62,500 bases of DNA from Prorocentrum cordatum (taxonomy: Eukaryota > Sar > Dinophyceae > Prorocentrales > Prorocentraceae): the NCBI GenBank assembly GCA_963575745.1, contig CAUYUJ010022436.1, positions 1 to 62,500 on the forward strand, given 5' to 3'. Within the stretch, counting starts at the first letter, position 1. Each line of letters opens with the position of its first letter. The notes below the pieces were generated by a model that saw only the letters and a list, made by a program, of their open reading frames with translations, ran no database searches and was not told the origin of the DNA. Shown piece after piece: positions 1 through 11,804 of the stretch. A program made the translations under genes and the position numbers.

Positions 1-133
1 CTTTGAAGGCCAAAAAGCACTCTGGCGGGATCGGCCGTTTCGAGCCATCTTAATATGCGCTGACGGTTTTCTGAAGATAACTCGAGCTCTAGGGCAGCTA
101 CAGAGCTGGTAAGCACAGGTAACGCATGCAGAA
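1..133 (+). repeat. M1 fragment cut by a new module
   Basis: End of an M1 head and the first half of a sub-repeat. The next module's cap interrupts it at about 134, and nearly the same sequence recurs at 360-493. Confidence 0.7.
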
Positions 134-1195
134 TAACTCGTAGAGCTTCCCTTAGCTAGTTAGAGCTGGAAGCTAAGAGTAATTCCGGCGCGCTGGAGAG
201 CTAGTTGGCAAGAAAAATCTCGACGGAACTTTTGGTGACTTTTGCTCGGTTGAAAATTTCGTTCTCGAAATTTTGCAATTCGTTTAGGCTCTAGTATTTT
301 TTCCGGATATCCGGTCCTTATTCCCGCTCGCCATCTTGATCTCAGCTCGATCGGGTAACTTTGAAGGCCAAAAAGCACTCTGGCGGGATCGGCCGTTTCG
401 AGTCATCTTAATATGCGCTGACGGTTTTCTGAAGATAACTCGAGCTCTAGGGCAGCTACAGAGCTGGTAAGCACAGGTAACGCATGCAGAATAATCAGGC
501 GCGTTCGCCTGTTGAACCCAGAGGTCTGAACTCGGTCTGTCAGCCGAGCTAGGTTCGCAAACCTGTTTGTATTATTCGAGTCAACTCGATACGCGTTGTC
601 GGTATTTTCTACTTAACTCGAGCTGGAGGGCAGCTACAGTGCTGGTAAGCACTGCTATCGCATTCAGAATGATCAGACGCATTCGCCTGTCGAATCCATA
701 GGTCTGAACTCGGTCTGCTAGCTGAGATAGGTCCGCAAACCTATTCGTGTTATTCGAGTGAACTTGATACGCGTTGTCGGTATTTTATACTTAACTCGAG
801 CTGTAGGGCAGCTACAGTGCTGGTAAGCACAGCTACCCCACTCAGAATCATCAGGCGCGTTCGCCTGTTGAATCCAGAGCTCTGAACTCGGTCTGTTGCG
901 CGATTTCAGAATCACGAAACTGTTCGTTCTTCCAGTCATCTTGAGAGCTACTGTCGGCGTTCTGCACTCAATTCGGGCTGTAGGGAGGCTGCAGGGCGGG
1001 TGTTTAGAGGCATCGATTCGGAGACATCAGACGCGTCCATCTGTCGCATTTAGAGGTCTGAACTCGGTCTGATACTCGAGTTGGGCTGAAAAACTATTCG
1101 TTCTCTGCAATTTTCTCCGACAGTATATGTTGTCAGGAAGCTCTACGAGTCCCCCGGCGGTAACAAAGGTTGACGGTTTACCGCCGGCGCCCAGT
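134..1195 (+). repeat. M1 module, full length, perfect 15-bp inverted ends
   Basis: Best complete M1. The cap starts ACTCGTAGAGCTTCC at 136-150, and the exact reverse complement lies at 1136-1150. The cap ends at 205, the head follows, and sub-repeat stem-loops are near 496, 677, 852 and 1028. The class I hairpin and CCCAGT occupy 1151-1195. Confidence 0.8.
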
Positions 1196-1897
1196 GATCA
1201 GGCGCGTTCGCCTGTTGAACCCAGAGGTCTGAACTCGGTCTGTCAGCCGAGCTAGGTTCGCAAACCTGTTTGTATTATTCGAGTCAACTCGATACGCGTT
1301 GTCGGTATTTTCTACTTAACTCGAGCTGTAGGGCAGCTACAGTGCTGGTAAGCACTGCTCTCGCATTCAGAATGATCAGACGCATTCGCCTGTCGAATCC
1401 ATAGGTCTGAACTTGGTCTGCTAGCTGAGCTAGGTCCGCAAACCTATTCGTGTTATTCGAGTGAACTTGATACGCGTTGTCGGTATTTTATACTTAACTC
1501 GAGCTGTAGGGCAGCTACAGTGCTGGTAAGCACAGCTACCCCACTCAGAATCATCAGGCGCTTTCGCCTGTTGAATCCAGAGCTCTGAACTCGGTCTGTT
1601 GCGCGATCCAGAATCACGAAACTGTTCGTTCTTCCAGTCATCTTGAGAGCTACTGTCGGCGTTCTGCACTCAATTCGGGCTGTAGGGAGGCTGCAGGGCG
1701 GGTATTTAGAGGCCTCGATTCGGAGAGATCAGACGCGTCCATCTGTTGCATTTAGAGGTCTGAACTCGGTCTGATACTCGAGTTGGGCTAAAAAACTATT
1801 CGTTCTCTGCAATTTTTTCCGACAGTATATGTTGTCAGGAAGCTCTACGAGTCCCCCGGCGGTAACAAAGGTTGACGTTTTACCGCCGGCGCCCAGT
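1196..1897 (+). repeat. M1 module, 5'-truncated tandem duplicate
   Basis: Starts in the middle of a sub-repeat directly after the preceding CCAGT. It is a near-identical copy of 494-1195, offset about 702 bp. The hairpin unit is 1838-1897 and carries a loop variant (GACGTTTTACC). Confidence 0.75.
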
Positions 1898-3143
1898 TGC
1901 TGGAAGCTTAAGAGTATACCTCGTAAGCTCTTCGCATCGATGAGCTAGATGAATTCCCGGCTCGGGGTGGAGCTAGTTGGGCCCCCGGCCGCAGAACCGG
2001 ACAATGTGAATCACTACCTCGTATAGCTTCCCTTAGCTAGTTATAGCTGGAGCTAATAGTAAATTGCCGGCGCGCTGGAGAGCTAGTTTTTGGCAAGAAA
2101 AAAATCTCGACGGACCTTTTGGTGACTTTTGGTCGGTTGAAAATTTCGTTCTCAAAATTTGACCATTCGTTAGAGCTCTAGTATTTTTTTCTCATGATAT
2201 TCGATCTTATTCCCGCTCGCCATCTTGATCTCAGCTCGATCGGGTAACTTTGAAGGCCAAAAAGCAGGCAGGCGGGAACGACCGTTTCGAGTCATCTTGA
2301 TACGCGCTTTCGGTTTTCTCAAGATAACTCGAGCTTCAGGACAACTACAGAGCTGGTCAGCACAGCTAATGCATTCAGAATGATCAGGCGCGTCCGCCTG
2401 TTGAATCCAGAGGTCTGAACTCGGTCTGCTAGCCGAGCTAGGGTCGCAAACCTATTCGTATTATTCGAGTCATTGCAGCAGACGTTCTCGGCTTTTCCTG
2501 CTTAACTCGATATGTAGGGCAGCCACAGAGCTGATAATCACAGAAATCGATTGAGAATTATCAGGCGCGCTCGTCTGTTGAATCAAGAGCTCTGAACTCG
2601 GCCTGCTCTCCGAGCTAGGTTCGCGAACCTATTGGTATTGTTCGAGTCATCTTGAGAAGTGCTCCCGATTTTCTGTACTTAAAATCGGGCTGGGGGAGGG
2701 CTACAGTGCTGTTGGTTACAGGAATCGATTGCGAAACATCAGGCGCGTCCGTTCGTCGAACCGAGAGCTCGGAACTCGGTCTGCTGCTCGAACGAGATCC
2801 GCGAAACTGTTGTATTATTCGAGTCATGCTGAGAGGTGCTCTCGATTTTCTGCACTTAACTCAGGCTGTATCGGGGGCAGCAGAGCTGTTAATAACAGGG
2901 GTCGATCCGCAGACATCAGACGCGTCCGCCTGTCGCATTCAGAGGTCTGAACTCGGTTTCATACTCGAGCTCGATTGGAAAACCGTTCGTTTGTTTTGTT
3001 AGAGTCGTCTCGAGAGGTCTATAATCGCTTGGGCTGAAAAACTAGTCGTTGTCTGAAATTCTTTTCCACATTATATATTGTCAGGAAGCTCTACGAGTCC
3101 CCCGGCGGTAAGAAAGGTTGACGGTTTACCGCCGGCGCCCAGT
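1898..3143 (+). repeat. Cap fragments plus M1 module
   Basis: Stacked starts: the right half of an M1 cap (1898-1916), an M2-type cap (1917-1977) with a short M2 head remnant, then another cap (2015-2087) and an M1 with four sub-repeats (stem-loops near 2386, 2562, 2739, 2917). Class I hairpin unit 3084-3143. Confidence 0.7.
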
Positions 3144-3420
3144 TTTGGGTGGTTTTGCAAAAATTTGAAAGATATTTGACCATTTATTTTGAAAAAGCAG
3201 ATTTTTACGCCGAGCATTGGCATATGAACTCCTCTCTGACAGCAGCTCAGCTCTCTCGATGCATTTTTGCATGAGCTGACTTCCGGGAACTGAGCGAACA
3301 TGAACATCGAAAAAATCGAATTTCAAGATTTTCGAAAAATCTTCACTTGTTTGATGATGTGCCGATTCTCTGCACTCTTACTTGTAAGAGGAGCTCTACG
3401 AGGTTCCCGGCGGTGACCAG
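3144..3420 (+). repeat. M2 module, both ends incomplete
   Basis: Begins in the M2 core (TTTGGGTGGTTTTGC). The 3' inverted repeat starts at 3391, but only the left hairpin arm (to about 3420, GGTGACCAG) is present. The next M2 begins exactly in the loop. Confidence 0.7.
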
Positions 3421-3880
3421 GTACCTCGTAGAGCTCTTCCGCATCGATGAGCTAGAGGAATTCCGGCGCGGGGTGGAGCTAGTTGGTCGACCCGGCCAGA
3501 AAGGACAAAGTGTTAACTTTCGGTCGGTTTTGATTTTTTTTGAAAGATATTTGACCATTCATTTTAAGAAAGCAAATTTTTACTCCGAGCATTCACATAT
3601 AAACTTTATTCTCTAAGAAGCTCAGCCCTGTAGAGCCATTTTCATAAGACCCGCCGCAAAGAAACCAAAAAAAAAACCCCAAAAACAAAAAAAAGTCCCA
3701 AACCCCTCAGTCACTTGGAGCATACCGACTTCATGTTGACTCCAAAAAAATCTCAACTTCAAGTTTTTGTAGAAAAGCTCCCAGAAGCTCCCGCTTTGAT
3801 GCTGAGCTTTCTCACGGATTCAAGGAGCTCTACGAGGTTCCCGGCGGTGACCAGGTTGACGGTTCACCGCCGGCGCCAGT
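3421..3880 (+). repeat. M2 module, full length, perfect 14-bp inverted ends
   Basis: 5' ACCTCGTAGAGCTC (3423-3436) and 3' GAGCTCTACGAGGT (3825-3838) are exact reverse complements. The class II hairpin runs to 3880. An A/C-rich stretch at about 3650-3710 is not seen in other M2 copies. Confidence 0.75.
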
Positions 3881-4926
3881 TCCGGCGCGCTGGAGAGCTA
3901 GTTGGCAAGAAAGCTGGAGAGATAGTTGGCAAGAAAAATCTCGACGGACCTTTTGCTGACTTTTGGTCGGTTGAAAATTTTGTTCTAGCTCTAGTATTTT
4001 TCTCATCATATTCGATCTTATTCCCGCTCGCCATCTTGATCTCAGCTCGATCGGGTAACTTTGAAGGCCAAAAAGCACACGGGCGGGAACGGCCGTTTCG
4101 AGTCATCTTGATACGCGCTGTCGGTTTTCTCAAGATAACTCGAGCTTCAGGACAACTACAGAGCTGGTCAGCACAGCTAATGCATTCAGAATGATCAGGC
4201 GCGTTCGCCTGTTGAATCCAGAGGTCTGAACTCGGTCTGCTAGCCGAGCTAGGGTCGCAAACCTATTCGTATTATTCGAATTATTGTAGTAGACGCTCTC
4301 GGTTTTTCGTACTTAACTCGATCTGTAGGGCAGGCACAGAGCTGATAATCACAGAAATCGATTGAGAATTATCAGGCGCGTTCGTCTGTTGAATCAAGAG
4401 CTCTGAACTCGGCCTGCTCCCCGAGCTAGGTTCGTGAACCTATTGGTATTGTTCGAGTCATCTTGAGAAGTGCTCTCGGTTCTGTGCTTAAATCGTGCTG
4501 GGGGGGGGGGGGCTACAGTGCTGCTGGTCAGAGAAACCGATTCGAGACATCAGGCTCGCCCGTTCGCCGAACCGAGAGCTCGGAACTCGGTCTGCTGCTC
4601 GAACGAGATCCGCAAAACTGTTGTATTATTCGAGTCATCCTGAGAGGTACTCTCGGTTTTCTGCACTTAACTCAGGCCGTATTGGTGGCTGCAGAGCTGG
4701 TATCACAGGAATCGATCTGCAGACATCAGACGCGTTCGCCTGTCGCATTCAGAGATCTGAACTCAGTCTCATACTCGAGCTCGATTGGAAAACTGTCATC
4801 TTGAGGGGTCTATGGGCTGGAAAACTAGTCGTTCTCTGAAATCCTTTTCCACATTATATATTGTCAGGAAGCTCTACGAGTCCCCCGGCGGTAAGAAAGG
4901 TTGACGGTTTACCGCCGGCGCCCAGT
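3881..4926 (+). repeat. M1 module
   Basis: Starts with the right part of the cap. A 24-bp stretch ending AGTTGGCAAG is duplicated at the cap/head join (3888-3935). Four sub-repeats; a G homopolymer at about 4500-4512. Class I hairpin unit 4867-4926. Confidence 0.75.
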
Positions 4927-5933
4927 TCCGGCTGGAGAGCTAGTTGGCAAAAAATCTCGACGGACCTTTTGGTGACTTTTGGTCGGTTGAAAATTTTGTT
5001 CTCGAAATTTGACAATTCGTTAGAGCTCTAGTATTTTTTCCCATGATATTCGATCTTATTCCCGCTCGCCATCTTGATCTCAGCTCGATCGGGTAACTTT
5101 GAAGGCCAAAAAGCACACGGGCGGGAACGGCCGTTTCGAGTCATTTTGATACGCGCTGTCGGTATTTTGTACTTAACTCGAGCTGTAGGGCAGCTATAGA
5201 GCTGGTAAGCACAGCTATCGCATTCAGAATGATCAGGCGCGTTCGCCTGTTGAATCCAGAGGTCTGAACTCGGTCTGTGAGCCGAGCTAGGTCCGCTAAC
5301 CTATTCGTATTATTCGAGTCATCTTGATACGTGTTATCGGTATTTTCTACTTAACCCGAGCTGTAGGGCAGCTATAGTGCCGGTAAGCACAGCTATCGCA
5401 CTGAGAATCATCAGGCGCGTTCGGCTGTTCGAACCAGAGGTCTGAACTCGGTCTGCTAGCCGAGCTAGGCCCGCACACCTATTCGTATTATTCGAATCTT
5501 TTTGACAGACGCTCTCGGTTTCCTGCACATAACTCGAGCTGTAGGACAGCTACAGGGCTGATAGTTACAGAAACCGATTCAGAATCATCAGTTGCGTTTG
5601 TCTGTCGAATCCAGAGCTCTGAACTCGGTCTGCTGCACAATCCAGAATCACGAAACGGTTCGTATTCTTCCAGTCATCTTGAGAGCTACTGTCGGCGTTC
5701 TGCACTTAACTCGGGCTGTAGGGAGGCTGCAGGGCGGGTAATCACATGAATCGATTCGGAGACATCAGACGCGTCCGTCTGTCGCATTCAGAGGTCTGAA
5801 CTCGGTCTAAGACTCGAGTTGGACTGAAAAACTATTTGTTCTCTGCATTTTTTTTCGACATTATATGTTGTCAGGAAGCTCTACGAGTCCCCCGGCGGTA
5901 ACAAAGGTTGACGGTTTACCGCCGGCGCCCAGT
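4927..5933 (+). repeat. M1 module
   Basis: Partial cap, then head and four sub-repeats (stem-loops near 5234, 5411, 5588, 5766). Class I hairpin unit 5874-5933. Confidence 0.75.
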
Positions 5934-6988
5934 TGGCAAGAAAAATCTCGACGGACCTTTTGGTTCCCGGATTGACTTTTGGTCGGTTGAAAATTTTGTT
6001 CTCGAAATTTGACAATTCGTTAGAGCTCTAGTATTTTTTTCCCATAATATTCGATCATATTCCCGCTCGCCATCTTGATCTCAGCTCGATCGGGTAACTT
6101 TGAAGGCCAAAAAGTGCACGGGCGGGAACGGCCGTTTCGAGTCATCTTGATAGGCGCTGTCGGTTTTCTCAAGATAACTCGAGCTTCAGGACACCTACAG
6201 AGCTGGTCAGCACAACTGATGCGTTCAGAATGATCAGGCGCGTTCGCCTGTTGAATCCAGAGGTCTGAACTCGGTCTGCTAGCCGAGCTAGGGTCGGAAA
6301 CCTATTCGTATTATTCGAGTCATTGTAGCAGACGCTCTCGGTTTTTCGTACTTAACTCGATCTATAGGGCAGCCACAGAGCTGATACTAACAGAAATCGA
6401 TTGATAATTATCAGGCGCGTGTGTCTGTTGCATCAAGAGCTCTGAAATCGACCTTCTCCCCGAGCTAGGTTCGCGAACCCATTCGTATTGTTCGAGTCAT
6501 CTTGAGGAGTGCTCTCGTTTTTCTGTACATAAATCGTGCTGGGGGAGGGCTATAGCTCTGCTGGTCACAGGAATCGATTTCGAGACATCAGGCGCGTCCG
6601 TTCGTCGAACCGATCGCTCGAAACTCGGTCTGCTGCTCGAACGAAATCTGCGAAACTGTTGTATTATTCGAGTCATCCTGAGAGGTACTCTCGGTTTTCT
6701 GCACTTAACTCATACTGTATGGGCTGCAGAGCTGGTAATCACAGAAATCGATCCGCAGACATGAGACACGTCCGCCTGTCGCATTCAGAGGTCTGAACTC
6801 GGTTTCATACTCGAGCTCGATTGGAAAACTGTTTGTTTGTTTTGTTAGAGTCATCTTTGGAGGTTCATAATCGCTTGGGCTGAAAAACTGGTCGTTCTCT
6901 GAAATTCGTTCCACATTATATATTGTCAGGAAGCTCTACGAGTCCCCCGGCGGTAAGAAAGGTTGACGGTTTACCGCCGGCGCCCAGT
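5934..6988 (+). repeat. M1 module without cap
   Basis: Starts directly at the head (TGGCAAG). The head has a short insertion near 5963-5972. Four sub-repeats; class I hairpin unit 6929-6988. Confidence 0.75.
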
Positions 6989-8410
6989 AATTCCGGCGCG
7001 CCCCAGAGCTAGTTGGCAAGAAAAATCTCGACGGAACTTTTGATGACTTTTGGTCGGTTGAAAATTTTGTTCTCGAAATTTGACTATTCGTTAGAGCTCT
7101 AGTATTTTTTCCCGTGATATTCGATCTTATTCCCGCTCGCCATCTTGATCTCAGCTCGATCGGGTAACTTTGAAGGCCAAAAAGCACAGTGGCGGGAACG
7201 GCCGTTTCGAGTCATCTTGATACGCGCTGACGGTTTTCTGAACATAACTCGAGCTCTAGGGCAGCTACAGAGCTGGTAAGCACACCTATTGCACTCAGAA
7301 TCATCAGGCGCGTTCGCCTGTTGAACCCAGAGGTCTGAACTCGGTCTGTGAGCCGAGCTAGGTCCGGAAACCTATTCGTATTATTCGAGTCAATTTGATA
7401 CGCGTTGTCGGTATTTTCTACTTAACTCGAGCTGTAGGGCAGCTACAGTGCTGGTAAGCACACCTATCGCACTCAGAATCATCAGGCGCGTTCGCCTGTT
7501 CAATCCATAGGTCTGAACTCGATCTGCTAGCCGAGCTAGGTCCGCAAACCTATTCGTATTATTCGAGTCAACTTGATACGCGTTGTCGGTATTTTCTACT
7601 TAACTCGAGCTGTAGGGCAGCTACAGTGCTGGTAAACACACGCATCGCACTCAGAATCATCAGGCGCGTTCGCCTGTTGAATCCAGAGGTCTGAAATCGG
7701 TCTGCTAGCCGAGCTAGGTCCGCAAATCTATTCGTATTATTCGAGTCATCTTCACAAACGCTCTCGGTTTTCTGTACTCAACTCGAGCTGTAGGGCAGCT
7801 ACAGAGCCTGTAGTTACAGAAATCGATTGATAATTATCAGGCGCGTGTGTCTGTTGTATCGAGAGCTCTGAACTCGGCCTGCTGCCCGAGCTAGGTTCGC
7901 GAAACTATTCGTATTGTCCGAATCATCGTAAACAGTGCTCTCATTTTCCTGCACTCAACTCGTGCTGGGGGAGGGCTACAGTGCTGTGGGTCATTGAAAT
8001 CGATTTGCACACATCAGACGCGTTCGTTGGTCGATTCGAGAGCTCAGAACTTGGTCTGCTGCTCGAAACAGGTCCGCGAAACTATTCTATTATTCGAGTC
8101 ACCCTGAGAGATGCTCTCGGTTTTCTGCACTTAACTCGGGCTGCAGGGGGGCTGCAGGGCTGGTAATCACATGAGTCGATTCGCAGACATCAGACGCGTC
8201 CGCCTGTCGCATTGAGAGGTCTGAACTCGGTCTGATACTCACTGGGTTGCGAAACTGTTTGTTCTTTTGTTAGAGTCATCTTGAGAGGTCTGAAATTGCT
8301 TGGGCTGAAAACTAGTCGTTCTCTGGATTTTTTCCCACACTATATACTGTCAGGAAGCTCTACGAGTCCCCCGGCGGTAAGAAAGGTTGACGGTTTACCG
8401 CCGGCGCCCA
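6989..8410 (+). repeat. M1 module, long form with six sub-repeats
   Basis: Partial cap, then six sub-repeats (stem-loops near 7302, 7483, 7661, 7837, 8016, 8188), which accounts for the extra length. Hairpin unit 8353-8410; the final GT of CCCAGT is missing. Confidence 0.75.
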
Positions 8411-9622
8411 TGCTGGAGAGCTAGTTGGCAAGAAAAATCTCGACGGAACTTTTGATGACTTTTGCTCGGTTGAAAATTTGGTTCTCGAAATTTGACCATT
8501 CGTTAGAGCTCTAGTATTTTTTCCCGTGATATTCGATCTTATTCCCGCTCGCCATCTTGATCTCAGCTCGATCGGGTAACTTTGAAGGCCAAAAAGCACA
8601 GTGGCGGGAACGGCCGTTTCGAGTCATCTTGATACGCGCTGACGGTTTTCTGAACATAACTCGAGCTCTAGGGCAGCTACAGAGCTGGTAAGCACAGCTA
8701 ATGCATGCAGAATGATCAGGCGCGTTCGCCTGTTGAATCCAGAGGTCTGAACTCGGTCTGTGAGCCGAGCTAGGTCCGCAAACCTGTTTGTATTATTCGA
8801 GTCATCTTGATAGACACTCTCGGTTTTCTGTACTTGACTCGAGCTTTAGGGTCGCTACAGTGCTGGTAAGCACACCTATCGCACTCAGAATCATCACGCG
8901 CGTTCGCCTGTTGAATCCGGAGGTCTGAACTCGGTCTGCTAGCCGAGCTAGGTCCGCAAACCTGTTGGTATTATTCGAGTTATCTTGATAGACGTTCTCG
9001 GTTTTCTGTACTTAACTCGAGCTGTAGGGCAGCTACAGGGCTCATTGTCACAGACATCGATGGGAAATCACCAATGGCACGCGTCTGTTGAACCGAGAGG
9101 TCTGAATTCGGCCTGCTGCCCGAGCTAGGTTCGCGAAACTGTTCGTATTGTCCGAATGATTTTGAGACGTGCTCTCAATTTTCTGCACTGAACTCGTGCT
9201 GGGGGAGGGCTACAGTGCTGCAGGCCACATATATCGATTTTCACACATCAGGCGCGTCTTTCGGTCGATTCCAGAGCTCGGAACTCGGTCTGCTGCTCGA
9301 ACTAGGTTCGCAACACTATTATATTATTCGAGTCGATACTGTCGGTTTTCTGCATTAACTCCGGCTGTAGGTGGGCTTTAGGGCTGGAATCGCATGAGTG
9401 GAATCGCATGATGTCGCATACAGAGGTCTGAACTCGGTTTGATACTCGAACTGGGTTGCGAAACTGTTTGTTTTTTGTTAGCGTTATCTTGAGAGGTCTG
9501 AAATCGCTTGGGCTTAAAACAAAGTCGTTCTTTGGAGTTTTTTCCCACAGTATATATTGTCAGGAAGCTCTACGAGTCCCCCGGCGGTAAGAAAGGTTGA
9601 CGGTTTACCGCCGGCGCCCAGT
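8411..9622 (+). repeat. M1 module
   Basis: Starts TGCTGGAGAGCTAG. About five sub-repeats, the last degenerate near 9400. Class I hairpin unit 9563-9622. Confidence 0.75.
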
Positions 9623-10838
9623 AATTCCGGCGCGCTGGAGAGCTAGTTGGCAAGAAAAATCTCGACGGACCTTTTGATGACTTTTGGTCGGTTGAAAATT
9701 TTGTTCTCGAAATTTGACAATTCGTTAGAGCTCTAGTATTTTTTCCCATGATATTTGATCTTATTCCCGCTCGCCATCTTGATCTCAGCTCGATCGGGTA
9801 ACTTTGAAGGCCAAAAAGCAGGCAGGCGGGAACGACCGTTTCGAGTCATCTTGATACGCGCTGTCGGTATTTTGTACTTAACTCGAGCTGTGGGGCAGCT
9901 ACAGAGCTGGTAAGCACAGCTATTGTACTCAGAATGATCAGGCGCGTTCGCCTGTTGAATCCAGAGGTCTGAACTCGGTCTGCCAGCCGAGCTAGGTCCG
10001 CAAACCTGTTTGTATTATTCGAGTGATCTTGATAGACACTCTCGGTTTTCTGTACTTAACTCGAGCTTCAGGGCAGCTACAGTGCTGGTGAGCACACCTA
10101 TCGCACTCAGAATCATCACGCGCGCTCGCCTGAATCCAGAGGTCTGAACTCGGTCTGCTAGCCGAGGTAGGTCATTCGAGTCATCTTGATAGACGCTCTC
10201 GGTTTTCTGTACTTAACCGAGCTGTAGGGCAGCTACAGGGCTGATTGTGACAGACATCGATGTGGAATCATCAGTCGCGTTCGTCTATTGAACCGAGAGC
10301 TCTGAACTCGGCCTGCTGCCCGAGCTAGGTTCGCGAAACTGTTTGTATTGTCCGAATGATCTTGAGACGTGCTCTCAATTTTCTGCACTTAACTCGTGCT
10401 GAGGGAGGGCTACAGTGCTGCAGGTCAAATATATCGATTTGCACACATCAGGCGCGTCTTTCGGTCGATTCCAGAGCTTGGAACTCGGTTTGCTGCGCGA
10501 ATTCGGTTCGCAAACTACTATATAATTCGAGTCAATACTGTCGGTTTTCTGCACTTAACTCGGGCTGTGGGAGGCTTCAGGGCTGGGAATCACATGAGTG
10601 GACTCGCAGACATGAGACGCGCCCGCCTGTCGCATTGAGAGGTCTGAACTCGGTTTGATACTCGAACTAGGTTGCGAAACTGTTTGTTTCTTGTTAGCGT
10701 TATCTTGAGTGGTCTGAAATCGCTTGGGCTTAAACCATAGTCGTTATTTTGAGTTTTTTCCCACACTATATATTGTCAGGAAGCTCTACGAGTCCTCCGG
10801 CGGTAAGAAAGGTTGACGGTTTACCGCCGGCGCCCAGT
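9623..10838 (+). repeat. M1 module
   Basis: Partial cap and five sub-repeats (near 9938, 10114, 10271, 10449, 10615). It is a close relative of the preceding module, sharing its unusual fourth sub-repeat. Hairpin unit 10779-10838, with one C-to-T change in the left flank. Confidence 0.75.
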
Positions 10839-11804
10839 TTAGAAGTTCGAAAAAAACTGGCAGGCTAGTTGGCTCGAAAAATCTCTAAACTGTCACAACT
10901 TTGGCTCGGTTGAAAATGACTCGTAGAGCTTTCCTGAGACCGCAGCGACGAAGCTTAAGAGTAACTCGTAGAGCTTACCTCAGCAAGTTATTGCTGGAAG
11001 CTCAGAGTAATTCCGGCGCGCTGGAGAGCTAGTGACTCATAGAGCTTCCCTGAGCAAGTCGATGCTGGAAGCTTATGAGTAATTCCCGGAGAGCTCGCTG
11101 AGAGCTAAAGGGTTTAAGATTAGAAGCCGGACGGCGGTGATGCCCGCGAGCAGCCCATCTCCGCCGGTCCAGTGAACCAGAGGTCTGAACTCGGTCTGCT
11201 AGCCGAGCTAGGTGCGCAAACCGATTCGTATTATTCGAGTCATCTTGACAGAAACTCTCGGTTTTCTGCACTTAACTCGACCTGCAGACATCTACAGAGC
11301 TGATATTCACAGGCACTAATTCAGAATCATCAGTTGCGTTTGTCTATCGAACCCAGAGCTCTGAACTCGGCCTACTGCCCGATCTAGAATCGCGAAACTA
11401 TTCGTACCGTTCGAGTTGCTTGGGAGATGCTGTCGGTTCTCTGGACTTAAGGGGGCTGTATGACTGGTAATCGCTGGATCGATTCGAAGACATCAGGCGC
11501 GTCCGCCTGTCGAATACAGAGCTCTCAACTCTGTCTGCTGCCCGGTCTGCGAAACTATTCCTATTGTTCGAGTCATCCTGAGAGATGCTGTCGGTTTCTG
11601 CACTTAACTCGGGGTGTATGGGGGCTGCAGCGCTGGTAATGACAGGAGTCGATGCGGAGATATCAGACGCGTCCGTCGAGGTCAAAAACTATTCACTATA
11701 AGTCAGATTGTTGGTAAGTGCTGTCTGTTTTCTGAACTTAAATCGAGTTAGGAAGCTCTACGAGTGCCGTAACTAAGGTTGACGGTTTACCGCCGGCGCC
11801 CAGT
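10839..11804 (+). repeat. Composite: three M1 caps, D fragment, M1 remainder
   Basis: A short head-like piece is followed by three caps in a row (10918-10962, 10963-11033, 11034-11084), a D-module fragment (11085-11173, ending CCAGT) and three M1 sub-repeats. The hairpin unit 11751-11804 has a damaged left arm. Shows repeated insertion or joining at module starts. Confidence 0.65.

Noticed and set aside
490-560. Pol III boxes or tRNA-like fold in the sub-repeat (TAGCCGAGCTAGG, GGTTCGCAAACC)
   Set aside because: The A-box-like and B-box-like strings overlap instead of being 30-60 bp apart, and no cloverleaf with acceptor stem forms.
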